A stretch of DNA of 64,000 bases, taken from assembly GCF_026343185.1 (NCBI RefSeq), contig NZ_JAPEMA010000001.1:3906001-3970000 (forward strand). Reading direction: 5' to 3'. The notes under the pieces were generated by a model. That model ran no database searches. It saw only the letters and a program-made list of their open reading frames with translations, and was not told the DNA's origin. This DNA is from Streptomyces sp. NBC_00091. Lineage in GTDB: Bacteria > Actinomycetota > Actinomycetes > Streptomycetales > Streptomycetaceae. Of this stretch, positions 16,043 through 26,607 are shown piece by piece (the stretch's first letter is position 1; each line of letters opens with the position of its first letter). The translations under genes and the position numbers were made by a program.

Positions 16043-17437
16043 GTGAAGAGCGCCGTGGAGACCCTGAATCCGACTCGGGTTCGGCTCACTGTTGAGGTGC
16101 CCTTCGAGGAGCTCAAGGACAGCCTCGACGCGGCGTACAAGAAGATCAACCAGCAGGTCACGGTGAAGGGCTTCCGTAAGGGCAAGATCCCGAACCGGGT
16201 CATCGACCAGCGCTTCGGCCGCGGTGCGGTGCTGGAGGAGGCCGTCAACGACGCCCTCCCGAAGTTCTACACCGAGGCGGTCAACGAGGCCGACCTGAAC
16301 CCGCTGGGCCAGCCCGAGGTCGACATCACGGAGCTGAAGGACGGCGAGCTGCTGACCTTCACCGCCGAGGTGGACGTCCGCCCCGAGATCGAGATCCCGG
16401 ACTACTCCGGCATCGAGGTCGAGGTCGACGCGGTCGAGGTCTCGGACGAGGACGTCGAGAAGTCGGTCGAGCAGCTGCGCGGCCGTTTCGCGTCCACCAA
16501 GGACGTCGAGCGCGCCGCCCAGGACGGCGACGTCGTCACCGTCGACCTGGAGGCCAAGGTCGACGGCGAGGTGCTCGAGGACGGCGTCGCCAGCGACGTC
16601 TCCTACACCATCGGCTCGGGCGAGCTCCTCGAAGGCATCGACGAGGCCGTCAAGGGCCTGGAGGCCGGTGGCGAGGCCACCTTCACCTCCCAGCTGAAGG
16701 GCGGCTCCGCCGAGGGCCAGGACGCCGAGGTCACCGTCAAGGTCACCAAGGTCTCCGCCCGCGAGCTGCCGGAGCTGGACGACGAGTTCGCCCAGATGGC
16801 GAGCGAGTTCGACACCCTCGAGGAGCTCAAGGCGGACAGCCGCAAGCGCCTCGAGAACATGAAGCAGTACGACCAGGCCACCCAGGCCCAGGAGCGCGTC
16901 CTCGAGAAGCTCCTGGAGCTCGTCGAGGTCCCGATCCCCGAGAAGCTCCTCGCGGACGAGGTCCAGACCCGCAAGCACAACCTGGAGCACCACCAGCTCG
17001 GCCAGATGGGCCTGAACCTCGAGAAGTTCCTCGAGATCCAGGGCAAGACGGTCGAGGAGTTCGACGCCGAGACCTCCGAGCAGGCCGTCAAGGGCATCAA
17101 GACCCAGTTCGTCCTCGACGCGCTGGTCAACAAGGAGAAGCTGGGCGTCAACCAGGAGGAGCTCACCGAGCACCTCATGCGCCGCGCGCAGTCCTCCGGC
17201 ATGTCCCCCGACCAGTTCGCCCAGGCCGTCGTCGAGGGCGGCCAGGTCCCGATGCTGGTCGGCGAGGTCGCCCGCGGCAAGGCCCTCGCGGTCGTCGTCG
17301 AGGCCGCCAAGGTCACCGACACCAACGGTGAGGTCGTCGACCTCTCCGACGACGAGGACGAGACCGAGACGGCCGCCGAGGTCGTCGAGGCCGCCGTCGA
17401 CGGCGACACCGAGGTGACGGCCGAAGAGGCCAAGTAA
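16043..17437 (+). CDS. tig: Trigger factor (ribosome-associated chaperone and prolyl isomerase)
   Basis: This 464-residue chaperone binds ribosomal protein L23 at the exit tunnel and shields nascent chains. The ribosome-binding signature is visible as [19 protein letters not shown] (GFRxGKxP). A central FKBP-type domain follows (about residues 150-240), then the helical C-terminal domain, and a very acidic tail ([13 protein letters not shown]) typical of actinobacterial Tig. GTG 16043 follows AAGGAG (16029-16034); the longer frame from 15944 has no coding character. It lies directly upstream of the clp genes, with its own terminator, an arrangement common in bacteria. Confidence 0.97.
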   Translation: MKSAVETLNPTRVRLTVEVPFEELKDSLDAAYKKINQQVTVKGFRKGKIPNRVIDQRFGRGAVLEEAVNDALPKFYTEAVNEADLNPLGQPEVDITELKDGELLTFTAEVDVRPEIEIPDYSGIEVEVDAVEVSDEDVEKSVEQLRGRFASTKDVERAAQDGDVVTVDLEAKVDGEVLEDGVASDVSYTIGSGELLEGIDEAVKGLEAGGEATFTSQLKGGSAEGQDAEVTVKVTKVSARELPELDDEFAQMASEFDTLEELKADSRKRLENMKQYDQATQAQERVLEKLLELVEVPIPEKLLADEVQTRKHNLEHHQLGQMGLNLEKFLEIQGKTVEEFDAETSEQAVKGIKTQFVLDALVNKEKLGVNQEELTEHLMRRAQSSGMSPDQFAQAVVEGGQVPMLVGEVARGKALAVVVEAAKVTDTNGEVVDLSDDEDETETAAEVVEAAVDGDTEVTAEEAK

Positions 17438-17481
17438 CACCCCGGGGGGACGCTCCGGCGAGCCCCCCGAGCAGCGCCCCG

Positions 17482-17513
17482 AAGGGCCCGGACGCAGCCG
17501 CGTCCGGGCCCTT
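17482..17513 (+). terminator. Terminator after tig
   Basis: A perfect 14-bp stem (17482-17495 with 17500-17513) has a 4-nt loop, 45 bases after the tig stop. It separates tig from the clpP1 promoter. Confidence 0.88.
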
Positions 17514-17545
17514 GCGCATGCCCTCGGGAAGTGCTCGGGACCTTG

Positions 17546-17559
17546 CGCTCCGAGCGAAC
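17546..17559 (-). promoter_or_regulatory. ClgR operator upstream of clpP1
   Basis: Read on the minus strand, the site is GTTCGC-TCGGA-GCG, an exact match to the GTTCGC-N5-GCG consensus I recall for ClgR, the activator of clpP1P2 and lon in Streptomyces. An overlapping palindrome CGAAC-A-GTTCG spans 17555-17565. It lies about 165 bases before clpP1. ClgR itself is not in the window. Confidence 0.7.
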
Positions 17560-17723
17560 AGTTCGGGAAGCGGGATGGCGTTGTCCTACCTGCGCGTTAG
17601 GGTCCATGAATACGAGGGCACGGGAGTACCCGACGCCGGCGGGCATCGCCCCACCGGTAGGTCCGCGCCCCAGAACGAGACGCTGAGACGGCATGTGGCC
17701 GTCGGAGACGAGCAGGTGGATAC

Positions 17724-18341
17724 GTGACGAATCTGAAGCCTTACGCCGCGGGTGAGCCGTCCATCGGTGGCGGCCTCGGCGACCATGTCTACAACCGGCT
17801 GCTCGGCGAGCGCATCATCTTCCTCGGCCAGCAGGTCGACGACGAGATCGCGAACAAGATCACGGCGCAGCTCCTCCTCCTGGCCGCCGAGCCGGAGAAG
17901 GACATCTACCTGTACATCAACAGCCCCGGTGGCTCCGTGACGGCGGGCATGGCGGTCTACGACACCATGCAGTACATCCCGAACGACGTCGTCACCATCG
18001 GCATGGGCATGGCCGCCTCCATGGGCCAGTTCCTGCTCACCGGCGGCGCCACGGGCAAGCGCTTCGCGCTCCCGAACACCGACATCCTGATGCACCAGGG
18101 CTCCGCCGGCATCGGCGGCACCGCCTCGGACATCAAGATCCAGGCCCAGTACCTGCTGCGCACCAAGCAGCGCATGGCTGAGATCACCGCGCACCACTCG
18201 GGCCAGACCGTGGAGGCGATCATCCGCGACGGCGACCGCGACCGCTGGTTCACGGCGGAGGAGGCCAAGGACTACGGCCTCATCGACGAGATCATCTCCG
18301 CCGCGTCCCTGGTCCCGGGCGGCGGCGGCACCGGGGCCTGA
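17724..18341 (+). CDS. clpP1: ATP-dependent Clp protease proteolytic subunit 1
   Basis: This 205-residue serine protease subunit assembles into the ClpP barrel used by ClpX and ClpC. The catalytic triad is present: Ser99 in [10 protein letters not shown], His124 in ILMHQGS, and Asp173 in GDRDRWF. The family motif [16 protein letters not shown] is intact. GTG 17724 is preceded by a modest AGGTGG ribosome binding site. clpP2 follows after 98 bases, and in Streptomyces the two are cotranscribed under ClgR control; the upstream ClgR box agrees. ClpP1P2 and ClpX are needed for normal development and degrade ssrA-tagged proteins. Confidence 0.97.
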   Translation: MTNLKPYAAGEPSIGGGLGDHVYNRLLGERIIFLGQQVDDEIANKITAQLLLLAAEPEKDIYLYINSPGGSVTAGMAVYDTMQYIPNDVVTIGMGMAASMGQFLLTGGATGKRFALPNTDILMHQGSAGIGGTASDIKIQAQYLLRTKQRMAEITAHHSGQTVEAIIRDGDRDRWFTAEEAKDYGLIDEIISAASLVPGGGGTGA

Positions 18342-18439
18342 TCCCGGCCCGGCGCACGGCGTCCCGTACGAGTACGAGGACCCGTACGCCCCGCCCGCCC
18401 GAGCCAGGCACCCTCAGCCCGCAGAACGCCACCAGGACG

Positions 18440-19105
18440 GTGAACACCCAGATGCAGACCAACTTCTCCGCTAGCGGCCTCTACTCCGGCCCCCAGGTCG
18501 ACAACCGCTACGTCATCCCGCGCTTCGTCGAGCGCACCTCGCAGGGCGTGCGCGAGTACGACCCGTACGCGAAGCTCTTCGAGGAGCGCGTGATCTTCCT
18601 CGGCGTGCAGATCGACGACGCCTCGGCCAACGACGTCATGGCGCAGCTGCTGTGCCTGGAGTCGATGGACCCGGACCGCGACATCTCGATCTACATCAAC
18701 AGCCCCGGCGGCTCCTTCACCGCGCTGACGGCGATCTACGACACGATGCAGTTCGTGAAGCCGGACATCCAGACGGTCTGCATGGGCCAGGCGGCCTCCG
18801 CCGCCGCGGTCCTGCTCGCCGCCGGCACCCCCGGCAAGCGCATGGCCCTGCCGAACGCCCGTGTGCTGATCCACCAGCCCTCCGGCGGCACCGGCCGCGA
18901 GCAGCTCTCCGACCTGGAGATCGCGGCCAACGAGATCCTGCGCATGCGCGACCAGCTGGAGTCCATGCTGGCCAAGCACTCGTCCACGCCGATCGAGAAG
19001 ATCCGCGAGGACATCGAGCGCGACAAGATCCTCACGGCCGAGGACGCGCTGGCGTACGGGCTGATCGACCAGATCGTCTCGACCCGCAAGATGAACGCGG
19101 TCTGA
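18440..19105 (+). CDS. clpP2: ATP-dependent Clp protease proteolytic subunit 2
   Basis: This 221-residue ClpP paralogue has Ser120 in [11 protein letters not shown] and His145 in [10 protein letters not shown], with the [16 protein letters not shown] motif. It carries a longer N-terminal extension than ClpP1, probably a propeptide processed on assembly. The start is uncertain: GTG 18440 has AGGA very close, while ATG 18452 (MQTNFSASG) is about 13 bases from AGGACGG. It is expected to form a hetero-oligomeric protease with ClpP1 and lies 153 bases upstream of clpX, separated from it by a short hairpin. Confidence 0.97.
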   Translation: MNTQMQTNFSASGLYSGPQVDNRYVIPRFVERTSQGVREYDPYAKLFEERVIFLGVQIDDASANDVMAQLLCLESMDPDRDISIYINSPGGSFTALTAIYDTMQFVKPDIQTVCMGQAASAAAVLLAAGTPGKRMALPNARVLIHQPSGGTGREQLSDLEIAANEILRMRDQLESMLAKHSSTPIEKIREDIERDKILTAEDALAYGLIDQIVSTRKMNAV

Positions 19106-19163
19106 TCCTTGCCGCCAGCTGGCGTGGCGACACCGCGGGATTCCGCGATGTGAACCACGTCAA

Positions 19164-19185
19164 GGGGGCCCCGAACGGGGCCCCC
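19164..19185 (+). terminator. Short GC hairpin between clpP2 and clpX
   Basis: A perfect 9-bp stem of Gs and Cs (19164-19172 with 19177-19185) has a GAAC loop, midway between clpP2 and clpX. It could partly terminate clpP1P2 transcripts, with clpX read from a promoter downstream. Confidence 0.6.
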
Positions 19186-19258
19186 GGCAAGGTACCGTCG
19201 GATATGAGGCACCAGGAGCGCTGAACCAGGCGTCTCCCAGGCGAAGGGGAAGCACCTC

Positions 19259-20545
<1,287 letters not shown>

Positions 20546-20560
20546 CGGCAGCAGTACGCG

Positions 20561-20596
20561 AAGAAGGGGCGCTCCCGACCGGGAGCGCCCCTTCTT
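20561..20596. terminator. Bidirectional terminator after clpX
   Basis: A perfect 16-bp stem (20561-20576 with 20581-20596) and 4-nt loop lie between clpX and the convergent Gln/Pro-rich protein gene. Confidence 0.92.
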
Positions 20597-20613
20597 CGTA
20601 CGTTCCGCGGGAG

Positions 20614-21567
20614 TTACTTCTTCACGCGGGCGGTGTTGTAGAGCTTCGCGGCGAAGTCCGCGTTCTGCTCCAGGGTGTAGCCCGGCTTGCCGGCGAGGAT
20701 GGAGACCGCGTCCGACGCGGTGACCACGGCCACGGTGCTGTAGTCACCCCAGATGCAGACGGGCAGCGTGTATTCCTTGGGCCCCTTGTACGCCGGGTCG
20801 TTCGAGGTGAACTTGATGTCCTGGCACTTGAGCACGGCGCCCTTGAAGCCGGCCGGAGTGATCTCCTTGGGGCTGCCGATGAGCTCGACGGTCATCTTCT
20901 CGTTCTTCTTGGCGGCGTTCAGCTTGGCCATCGCGAAGTACGAGTCCACCGTCTTCTCGGGGTCGGCGAGCTCACCGTAGACGCCGCTGAAGTTGAGGCC
21001 CTTGGCCGTCAGCGCGTTCTTCGGGTCGCCGGACGAGTAGCTCATCCCCACCTGGGCGGGGTTCTTGATGCCCGCGGCCTCGGCTTCCTGCTTGTCCTTG
21101 TCGGACATGGGCTGCTCTTGGTACTTCGGGTTCTTCAGGAACTCGCCCACCGACTCCGGGGCGACCAGCTTGTAGCCCTTCGTGGCGTCGGAGACCGAGC
21201 CGCCCGAGCCGCCGCCGAGGAACCACCAGCCGCCGGCCGCGATCACGGCGACGACCAGGACCACCGCGATGATCGGGCCCGCCTTGGACTTCTTCGGGGG
21301 CTGCTGCGCGGGCATGCCGCCGTACGGGGGCGTCTGGGGCTGCTGGTAGCCGTACGCGGGCTGGGGCGGCTGCGGGGGCTGCTGGTAGCCGCCCTGCTGG
21401 GGGTAGCCCTGCGGCGGGCCGGGCGGCGGCGGGGCCTGCTGGGGGTAGCCGTACCCGGGCTGCTGCGGCTGCTGGCCGTACGGGTTCGGCGCCTGCGGGG
21501 GCTGCTGCCCGTAGGGGCCCGGCTGCTGCGGCTGCTGGCCGTACGGCCCCGGCTGGTTGTAACTCAT
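20614..21567 (-). CDS. Gln/Pro/Tyr-rich single-pass membrane protein, unknown function
   Basis: This 317-residue protein has three parts: a cytoplasmic N-terminal region (residues 1-90) made of irregular YGQQPQQPG-like repeats, one transmembrane helix (AGPIIAVVLVVAVIAAGGWWF, about residues 96-116), and a soluble extracellular domain of about 200 residues. That domain has VLKCQDIKF and LPVCIWGDYSTVAVV, a probable disulfide pair. The low-complexity head on a membrane anchor is frequent in Streptomyces; the extracellular domain is not one I can name. Start ATG 21567. It is convergent with clpX and divergent from the tnpB remnant. Possible roles as a sensor or cell-wall binding protein are speculative. 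Confidence 0.8.
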   Translation of the reverse strand: MSYNQPGPYGQQPQQPGPYGQQPPQAPNPYGQQPQQPGYGYPQQAPPPPGPPQGYPQQGGYQQPPQPPQPAYGYQQPQTPPYGGMPAQQPPKKSKAGPIIAVVLVVAVIAAGGWWFLGGGSGGSVSDATKGYKLVAPESVGEFLKNPKYQEQPMSDKDKQEAEAAGIKNPAQVGMSYSSGDPKNALTAKGLNFSGVYGELADPEKTVDSYFAMAKLNAAKKNEKMTVELIGSPKEITPAGFKGAVLKCQDIKFTSNDPAYKGPKEYTLPVCIWGDYSTVAVVTASDAVSILAGKPGYTLEQNADFAAKLYNTARVKK

Positions 21568-21762
21568 CCCGCGTCCCCCTGTGAGGTTTGCTTATCTGTT
21601 TCACACATCCTGGCGGAAGCCGGAGGTGCCAGGGACCGCGGGGTGTGGTTCAGTGCGGGACTGTTACCGCTGTGGTGACAAGAAGTTGCCTGAGCAGCGC
21701 TCTTGCGGGCAATTCCGGTCACGGGGGCGGAGCGGAGGACGCCGGCGTCTACGTTGCTGAAT

Positions 21763-22689
21763 GTGCAGCTTCGTTACAACTACCGGGTGTATCCGGACGC
21801 CGCCCAGCGCTCAGCACTGGCACAGGTGTTCGGGTGTGCGCGTGTGGTGCGGAACGACTGCCTTCGGGTCCGCAAGGACGCTCACGCGGCAGGTATGCCG
21901 TACGTGTCATCAGCCGAGCTGTCGAAGAGGCTCCAGCAGTCGCTGAGGGACTTGGACGCCGCTTTCAGGAACTTCTTCGAATCGCTGAAGGGCAGCCGAA
22001 AGGGCCGGAAGTACGGCCCGCCTCGGTTCAAGTCCAAGAAGGACTCCCGGCAGTGCGTGCGGCTCAACACCAACGCTTTCGCCCTCCGGGACGACGGCCG
22101 GGTGTACGTGGCCAAGGTGGGCGACCTGAGAGTGAGGTGGTCGCGGCCGCTGCCCGCCCCGCCGACCTCCCTGACGGTGGTCAAGGATGCGGCCGGACGG
22201 TACTTCGCCAGCTTCGTGGTGGATACGCAGCCGGATGTTCTCCCCGAACGGGACAGCGAGGTCGGGATCGACCTGGGTCTGACGACGTTCGCTGTCCTGT
22301 CCGACGGTACGAAGATCTCCTCGCCCAGGTTCCTGCGGCGGGCGGAGAAGAAGCTCAAGCACGGCCGCCACTTCGGGAAGATCGACCGCTTCGAGCCGAC
22401 CTCGCAGGTCTGCTCCCTCTGTGGACGCAGGGACGGGCCGAAGCCCCTCCAGGTCCGGGAGTGGACGTGTCCGGGGTGTGGCACGGTCCACGACCGGGAC
22501 GAGAACGCGGCGATCAACACTCTGGCCGCCGGGCGGGCGGACAGGCGAAACGCCTCGTGGAGCGCGGGTAAGACCAGGACGAAAGCCCCGGCACAGCGTG
22601 ATGAAGCAGGAAGCCGCAGCCGACAAGGCGAGGCGGCACGTCAAGGGTTTCAGGACTGGACTGTCACGGCCCTAAACTGTGGCCCGTGA
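21763..22689 (+). pseudogene. tnpB: TnpB (IS200/IS605 family) with in-frame deletion of the RuvC-II region
   Basis: This 308-residue frame is a transposon-associated TnpB (OrfB, Cas12 ancestor). It starts VQLRYNYRVYPDAAQ at GTG 21763, has the first RuvC aspartate (Asp170) in GIDLGLTTFAV, a four-cysteine zinc ribbon (CSLCGR...CPGC) and the last aspartate in HDRDENAAIN. The segment that normally lies between the EKKLK helix and the YGRTFGKIDRF strand, about 90 residues with the VEDL catalytic glutamate, is missing: the frame runs EKKLKHGRHFGK. Nuclease activity should be lost. No tnpA is present. The frame extends past its natural end and overlaps the first codons of valS, so the 3' end of the element is unclear. 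Confidence 0.85.
22673..22678 (+). promoter_or_regulatory. -10 hexamer of a likely leaderless valS transcript
   Basis: TAAACT ends seven bases before the GTG of valS, and no ribosome binding site is visible. TTCAGG at 22649-22654 is a weak -35 candidate (18-bp spacing). The promoter lies inside the 3' end of the tnpB frame. Confidence 0.55.
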
Positions 22690-25307
22690 CCGAGAACACG
22701 CAGACACCCAGTGCCCCCAACTCCGAACTGCCGACCCAGTACGCGCCGGCCGAGGTAGAGGGGAAGCTCTACGAGCGCTGGGTAGAGCGTGGGTACTTCA
22801 CGGCCGACCCCGCGAGCGAGAAGCCCGCGTACACCATCGTCATCCCGCCGCCGAACGTCACCGGCTCGCTCCACCTGGGGCACGCCTTCCAGCACACGCT
22901 CATGGACGCCCTCACCCGCCGCAAGCGGATGCAGGGGTTCGAGTCGCTGTGGCTGCCGGGCATGGACCACGCCGGCATCGCCACCCAGAACAAGGTCGAG
23001 CAGCAGCTCGCCGAGGAGGGCAAGTCCCGCCACGACCTGGGCCGCGAGGAGTTCGTCGACCGGGTCTGGCAGTGGAAGGAAGAGTACGGCGGCAAGATCC
23101 TCGGCCAGATGCGGCGGCTGGGTGATGGTGTGGACTGGAGCCGTGAGCGGTTCACCATGGACGAGGGCCTGTCCAAGGCCGTCCAGACGATCTTCAAGAA
23201 GCTCTACGACGACGAGCTGATCTACCGCGCCGAGCGCATCATCAACTGGTGCCCCCGCTGCCTGACGGCCATCTCCGACATCGAGGTGGAGTACCAGGAG
23301 GACGCGGGCGAGCTCGTCTCCATCACGTACGGCGAGGGCGAGGACACCCTCGTCGTCGCCACCACCCGCGCCGAGACGATGCTCGGTGACACGGCCATCG
23401 CCGTCCACCCGGACGACGAGCGCTACAAGCACCTCGTCGGCAAGCTCATCAAGCTGCCGCTCACCGACCGTTCGATCCCGGTCGTCGCGGACACGCACGT
23501 CGACCCCGAGTTCGGCACCGGCTGCGTCAAGGTGACCCCGGCGCACGACCCGAACGACTTCGCCATCGGGCAGCGCCACGGCCTGCCCAACATGACGATC
23601 ATGGACGAGCACGGTGTCATCACCGTCCACGGCCCCTTCCTCGGCCTGGACCGCTTCGAGGCGCGTTCCGCGGTCGTCGGCGCCCTGCGCCAGCAGGGCC
23701 GGATCGTCGCCGAGAAGCGTCCGTACATGCACTCCGTCGGGCACTGCTCGCGCTGCTCCACCACCGTCGAGCCGCGCCTGTCCCTCCAGTGGTGGGTCAA
23801 GGTCGACACGCTGGCCAAGGCCGCCGGCGACGCCGTCCGTGACGGCCGCGTCGCGATCCACCCGCAGGAGATGGAGAAGCGCTACTTCGACTGGGTCGAC
23901 AACCTCAACGACTGGTGCATCTCGCGCCAGCTGTGGTGGGGCCACCGCATCCCGGTCTGGTACGGCCCGGACGGCGAGGTCGTCTGCGTCGGTCCCGACG
24001 ACGAGGCGCCGACCGGCGAGGGCTGGGTCCAGGACACCGACGTCCTCGACACCTGGTTCTCGTCCGGCCTGTGGCCGTTCTCCACGCTCGGCTGGCCGGA
24101 GAAGACCCCGGACCTGGCGAAGTTCTACTCCACCGACGTCCTGGTCACCGGCCACGACATCATCTTCTTCTGGGTCGCCCGGATGATGATGTTCGGCCTG
24201 TACGCCATGGACGGCGAGGTCCCCTTCAAGACGATCGCGCTGACCGGCCTGGTCCGCGACGAGCGCGGCAAGAAGATGTCGAAGTCCTTCGGCAACGTCG
24301 TCGACCCGCTGGACTGGATGGACAAGTACGGCTCCGACGCCGTCCGCTTCACCCTGGCCAAGGGCGCCAACCCCGGCACCGACGTCCCGATCGGCGAGGA
24401 CTGGGTCCAGGCGTCGCGCAACTTCGCCAACAAGATCTGGAACGCCACCCGCTTCGCGCTGATGAACGGCGCGACGATCGAGGGCGAGCTGCCGGCCCCC
24501 GAGGAGATGTCGGCGACCGACCGCTGGATCCTGTCGCGCCTGAACAAGACGGTCGCGCAGGTGGACGCGTACTACGAGGACTTCCAGTTCTCCAAGCTCA
24601 GCGAGGCCCTCTACCACTTCGCGTGGGACGAGGTCTTCGACTGGTACGTCGAGCTGTCGAAGACGACCTTCTTCGCGGGCGGCGAGGGTGCCCGGGTCTC
24701 CGGCCGGGTCCTCGGCGAGGTCCTGGACACGACCCTGCGCCTGCTGCACCCGATCGTCCCCTTCGTCACCGAAACGCTGTGGACCACCCTGACCGGTGGC
24801 GAGTCCCTCGTGGTCGCCGACTGGCCCAAGGACAGTGGCTTCCGCGACGACGCCGCCGAGGCGGAGATCGAGAACCTCCAGGCCGTCGTCACCGAGGTCC
24901 GCCGCTTCCGCGCCGACCAGGGTCTCCAGCCCGGCCAGAAGGTCCCGGCCCGCCTGGACCTGGCCGGTACGACGCTGGCCGCGCACGAGGCCGCCATCCG
25001 GCAGCTGCTGCGCCTCCAGCCGGAGGGCGAGGAGTTCAGCGCCACCGCGACCCTGCCGGTCGCCGGGGCCACCGTGGCCCTCGACCTGTCCGGGACCATC
25101 GACGTGGCCGCCGAGCGCAAGCGCCTCTCCAAGGACCTCGGCGCCGCCGAGAAGGAGAAGCAGCAGGCCGAGGCGAAGCTCGGGAACGAGGCCTTCCTGG
25201 CCAAGGCCCCCGACAACGTCGTGGACAAGATCAAGGGCCGCCTCGCCAAGGCCGAGGCCGACATCGCCCGGATCCAGGCGCAGCTGGACTCGCTGCCCGC
25301 CGCGTAG
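22686..25307 (+). CDS. valS: Valyl-tRNA synthetase
   Basis: This 873-residue class I enzyme charges tRNA-Val and edits mischarged threonine. HIGH-type motif is LHLGHAF within [15 protein letters not shown], the KMSKS motif is KKMSKSFGN, the editing domain carries [12 protein letters not shown], and the C-terminus has the Val-type coiled coil ([20 protein letters not shown]). Length is normal. GTG 22686 is used because orthologues begin near TENTQ and TAAACT sits seven bases upstream, suggesting leaderless translation. The tnpB remnant lies directly upstream; I see no T-box leader. Confidence 0.98.
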   Translation: MTENTQTPSAPNSELPTQYAPAEVEGKLYERWVERGYFTADPASEKPAYTIVIPPPNVTGSLHLGHAFQHTLMDALTRRKRMQGFESLWLPGMDHAGIATQNKVEQQLAEEGKSRHDLGREEFVDRVWQWKEEYGGKILGQMRRLGDGVDWSRERFTMDEGLSKAVQTIFKKLYDDELIYRAERIINWCPRCLTAISDIEVEYQEDAGELVSITYGEGEDTLVVATTRAETMLGDTAIAVHPDDERYKHLVGKLIKLPLTDRSIPVVADTHVDPEFGTGCVKVTPAHDPNDFAIGQRHGLPNMTIMDEHGVITVHGPFLGLDRFEARSAVVGALRQQGRIVAEKRPYMHSVGHCSRCSTTVEPRLSLQWWVKVDTLAKAAGDAVRDGRVAIHPQEMEKRYFDWVDNLNDWCISRQLWWGHRIPVWYGPDGEVVCVGPDDEAPTGEGWVQDTDVLDTWFSSGLWPFSTLGWPEKTPDLAKFYSTDVLVTGHDIIFFWVARMMMFGLYAMDGEVPFKTIALTGLVRDERGKKMSKSFGNVVDPLDWMDKYGSDAVRFTLAKGANPGTDVPIGEDWVQASRNFANKIWNATRFALMNGATIEGELPAPEEMSATDRWILSRLNKTVAQVDAYYEDFQFSKLSEALYHFAWDEVFDWYVELSKTTFFAGGEGARVSGRVLGEVLDTTLRLLHPIVPFVTETLWTTLTGGESLVVADWPKDSGFRDDAAEAEIENLQAVVTEVRRFRADQGLQPGQKVPARLDLAGTTLAAHEAAIRQLLRLQPEGEEFSATATLPVAGATVALDLSGTIDVAAERKRLSKDLGAAEKEKQQAEAKLGNEAFLAKAPDNVVDKIKGRLAKAEADIARIQAQLDSLPAA

Positions 25308-25317
25308 CCGGTGAATG

Positions 25318-25356
25318 CGCGAAGGCCCCCCGCCGTTCGGTGGGGGGCCTTTCGCG
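25318..25356 (+). terminator. Terminator after valS
   Basis: A long hairpin with six C paired to six G, extended by CGCGAAGG pairing with CCTTTCGCG (one bulge), begins 11 bases after the valS stop. Confidence 0.85.
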
Positions 25357-25458
25357 TGCCCGTCCGGTGCTGTCCGGCGGCAAGCGGAGTGCCGTATATC
25401 ACTTGATATGTCCCGGTCGCTGATCCGATCCCGGGCGCGGACCACGGATGATGGGGGA

Positions 25459-26607
25459 ATGCACGTCAAGCCCGCCCTCTCGGCGTTCCACCGGGTCGTG
25501 GCCTCCGGCCGCCGGATGGCCGAGAGCCGGGGTGCCTCGCCCCGGGCGCAGGACGTCCTCACGGCGCTGAGCTGCCTGGCCCTGATGACGCTGGACCTGC
25601 CCGGGCTCGCCGCCGCCGACAACTCGCTGAGCGGTGTGGGGGCGGCTGTCGTGCTCACCGTGGGGTGCTCGACGCTGCTGATCCGGCGCCGGATGCCGTG
25701 GGCGGCGTTCCTGACCGCCCTGCTGTTCATCGGCTGGCTGCACGAGCTGACCCTGATCCAGTTCGCCCTGTACTCCGTCGGCCGGTACCGGGGGCGCCGC
25801 GCCGCGATCCTGGCCACCCTCGGGTACGTGGCCTTCGCGCTCTCGGTGTTCAGCCTGCCGGGCTGGCCCGAGCAGAGGGTCGAGACGCTCAGCGCCTTCC
25901 TCAGCCTGGTGGTGCCCATCGGGGTGCTCGCCTCCGCCGTCGGGATCGCCGCCTACCGGCACGACCTGGTGCGCGAGCTGGAGGCGCGGCGGGCCGAGTC
26001 GGCGGTGCTGAACGCCGTCCAGCAGGAGCGCACCTCCGTCGCCCGCGACGTCCACGACTTCGTCGGGCGGGAGCTGACCCTGCTGACGGTGCGCTCCGAG
26101 GTGCTGTCGATGCGGGCGCGCGAGACCCCGTACGCGAAGGACTTCGAGGAGCTGTCGGACACCGCCCGGCGGGCGCACCTGGTGCTGAACGAGATCATCG
26201 TGCAGCGCGGGGAGCGGGCCGCGACCCCCGGTGTGGACGGGCTGGCGGCGCTGGCGGAGCAGAGCGGGCGGGCCGGTTCGCCGGTCCGGCTGGCGATGGA
26301 CCCGCAGGCGTACGCGCTGTCGCCGCTGCGGCAGGCGGCGGTCTACCGGGTGGTGCAGGAGTGCCTGACCAACGCCGCCAAGCACGCGCGCGGCGAGACC
26401 ATCGACGTGGCGATCCGCATGGACGGCCCGCACCTGAGGATCGCCGTCAGCAACGGCCTGCCGGCCGGGGCCCCGGGCCGGGCCCCGGTCTCGGCCGGCT
26501 CGGGCACGGCGAGCATGGCCGAGCGCGTCCGCAGCCTCGGGGGCACCCTGACGGCGACGCGGACGCCGGACTCGTACGAGGTCGTCGCGACGATGCCGCG
26601 CGGCTGA
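25459..26607 (+). CDS. Orphan sensor histidine kinase (HisKA_3/NarL type)
   Basis: This 382-residue membrane kinase has about five or six transmembrane helices in residues 30-170, then a dimerisation domain with the phospho-acceptor His in SVARDVHDFVG (HisKA_3 group). The ATPase domain shows the N-box ECLTNAAKHA and a G-box-like SAGSGTASMAERV. Such kinases usually pair with an adjacent LuxR-type response regulator; none is present here, as the next gene is an MreB remnant on the other strand. ATG 25459 is preceded by a GGGGG-containing site. The signal is unknown. Confidence 0.87.
   Translation: MHVKPALSAFHRVVASGRRMAESRGASPRAQDVLTALSCLALMTLDLPGLAAADNSLSGVGAAVVLTVGCSTLLIRRRMPWAAFLTALLFIGWLHELTLIQFALYSVGRYRGRRAAILATLGYVAFALSVFSLPGWPEQRVETLSAFLSLVVPIGVLASAVGIAAYRHDLVRELEARRAESAVLNAVQQERTSVARDVHDFVGRELTLLTVRSEVLSMRARETPYAKDFEELSDTARRAHLVLNEIIVQRGERAATPGVDGLAALAEQSGRAGSPVRLAMDPQAYALSPLRQAAVYRVVQECLTNAAKHARGETIDVAIRMDGPHLRIAVSNGLPAGAPGRAPVSAGSGTASMAERVRSLGGTLTATRTPDSYEVVATMPRG

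Noticed and set aside
15653..17440. Open frame of 595 codons antisense to tig
   Set aside because: The translation is Leu/Asp/Gly repeats mirroring the trigger factor codons, with no start signal or family resemblance.
22640..22685. T-box or other riboswitch before valS
   Set aside because: The transcript appears to begin at the start codon, and no T-box sequence or specifier stem is visible in the upstream DNA.
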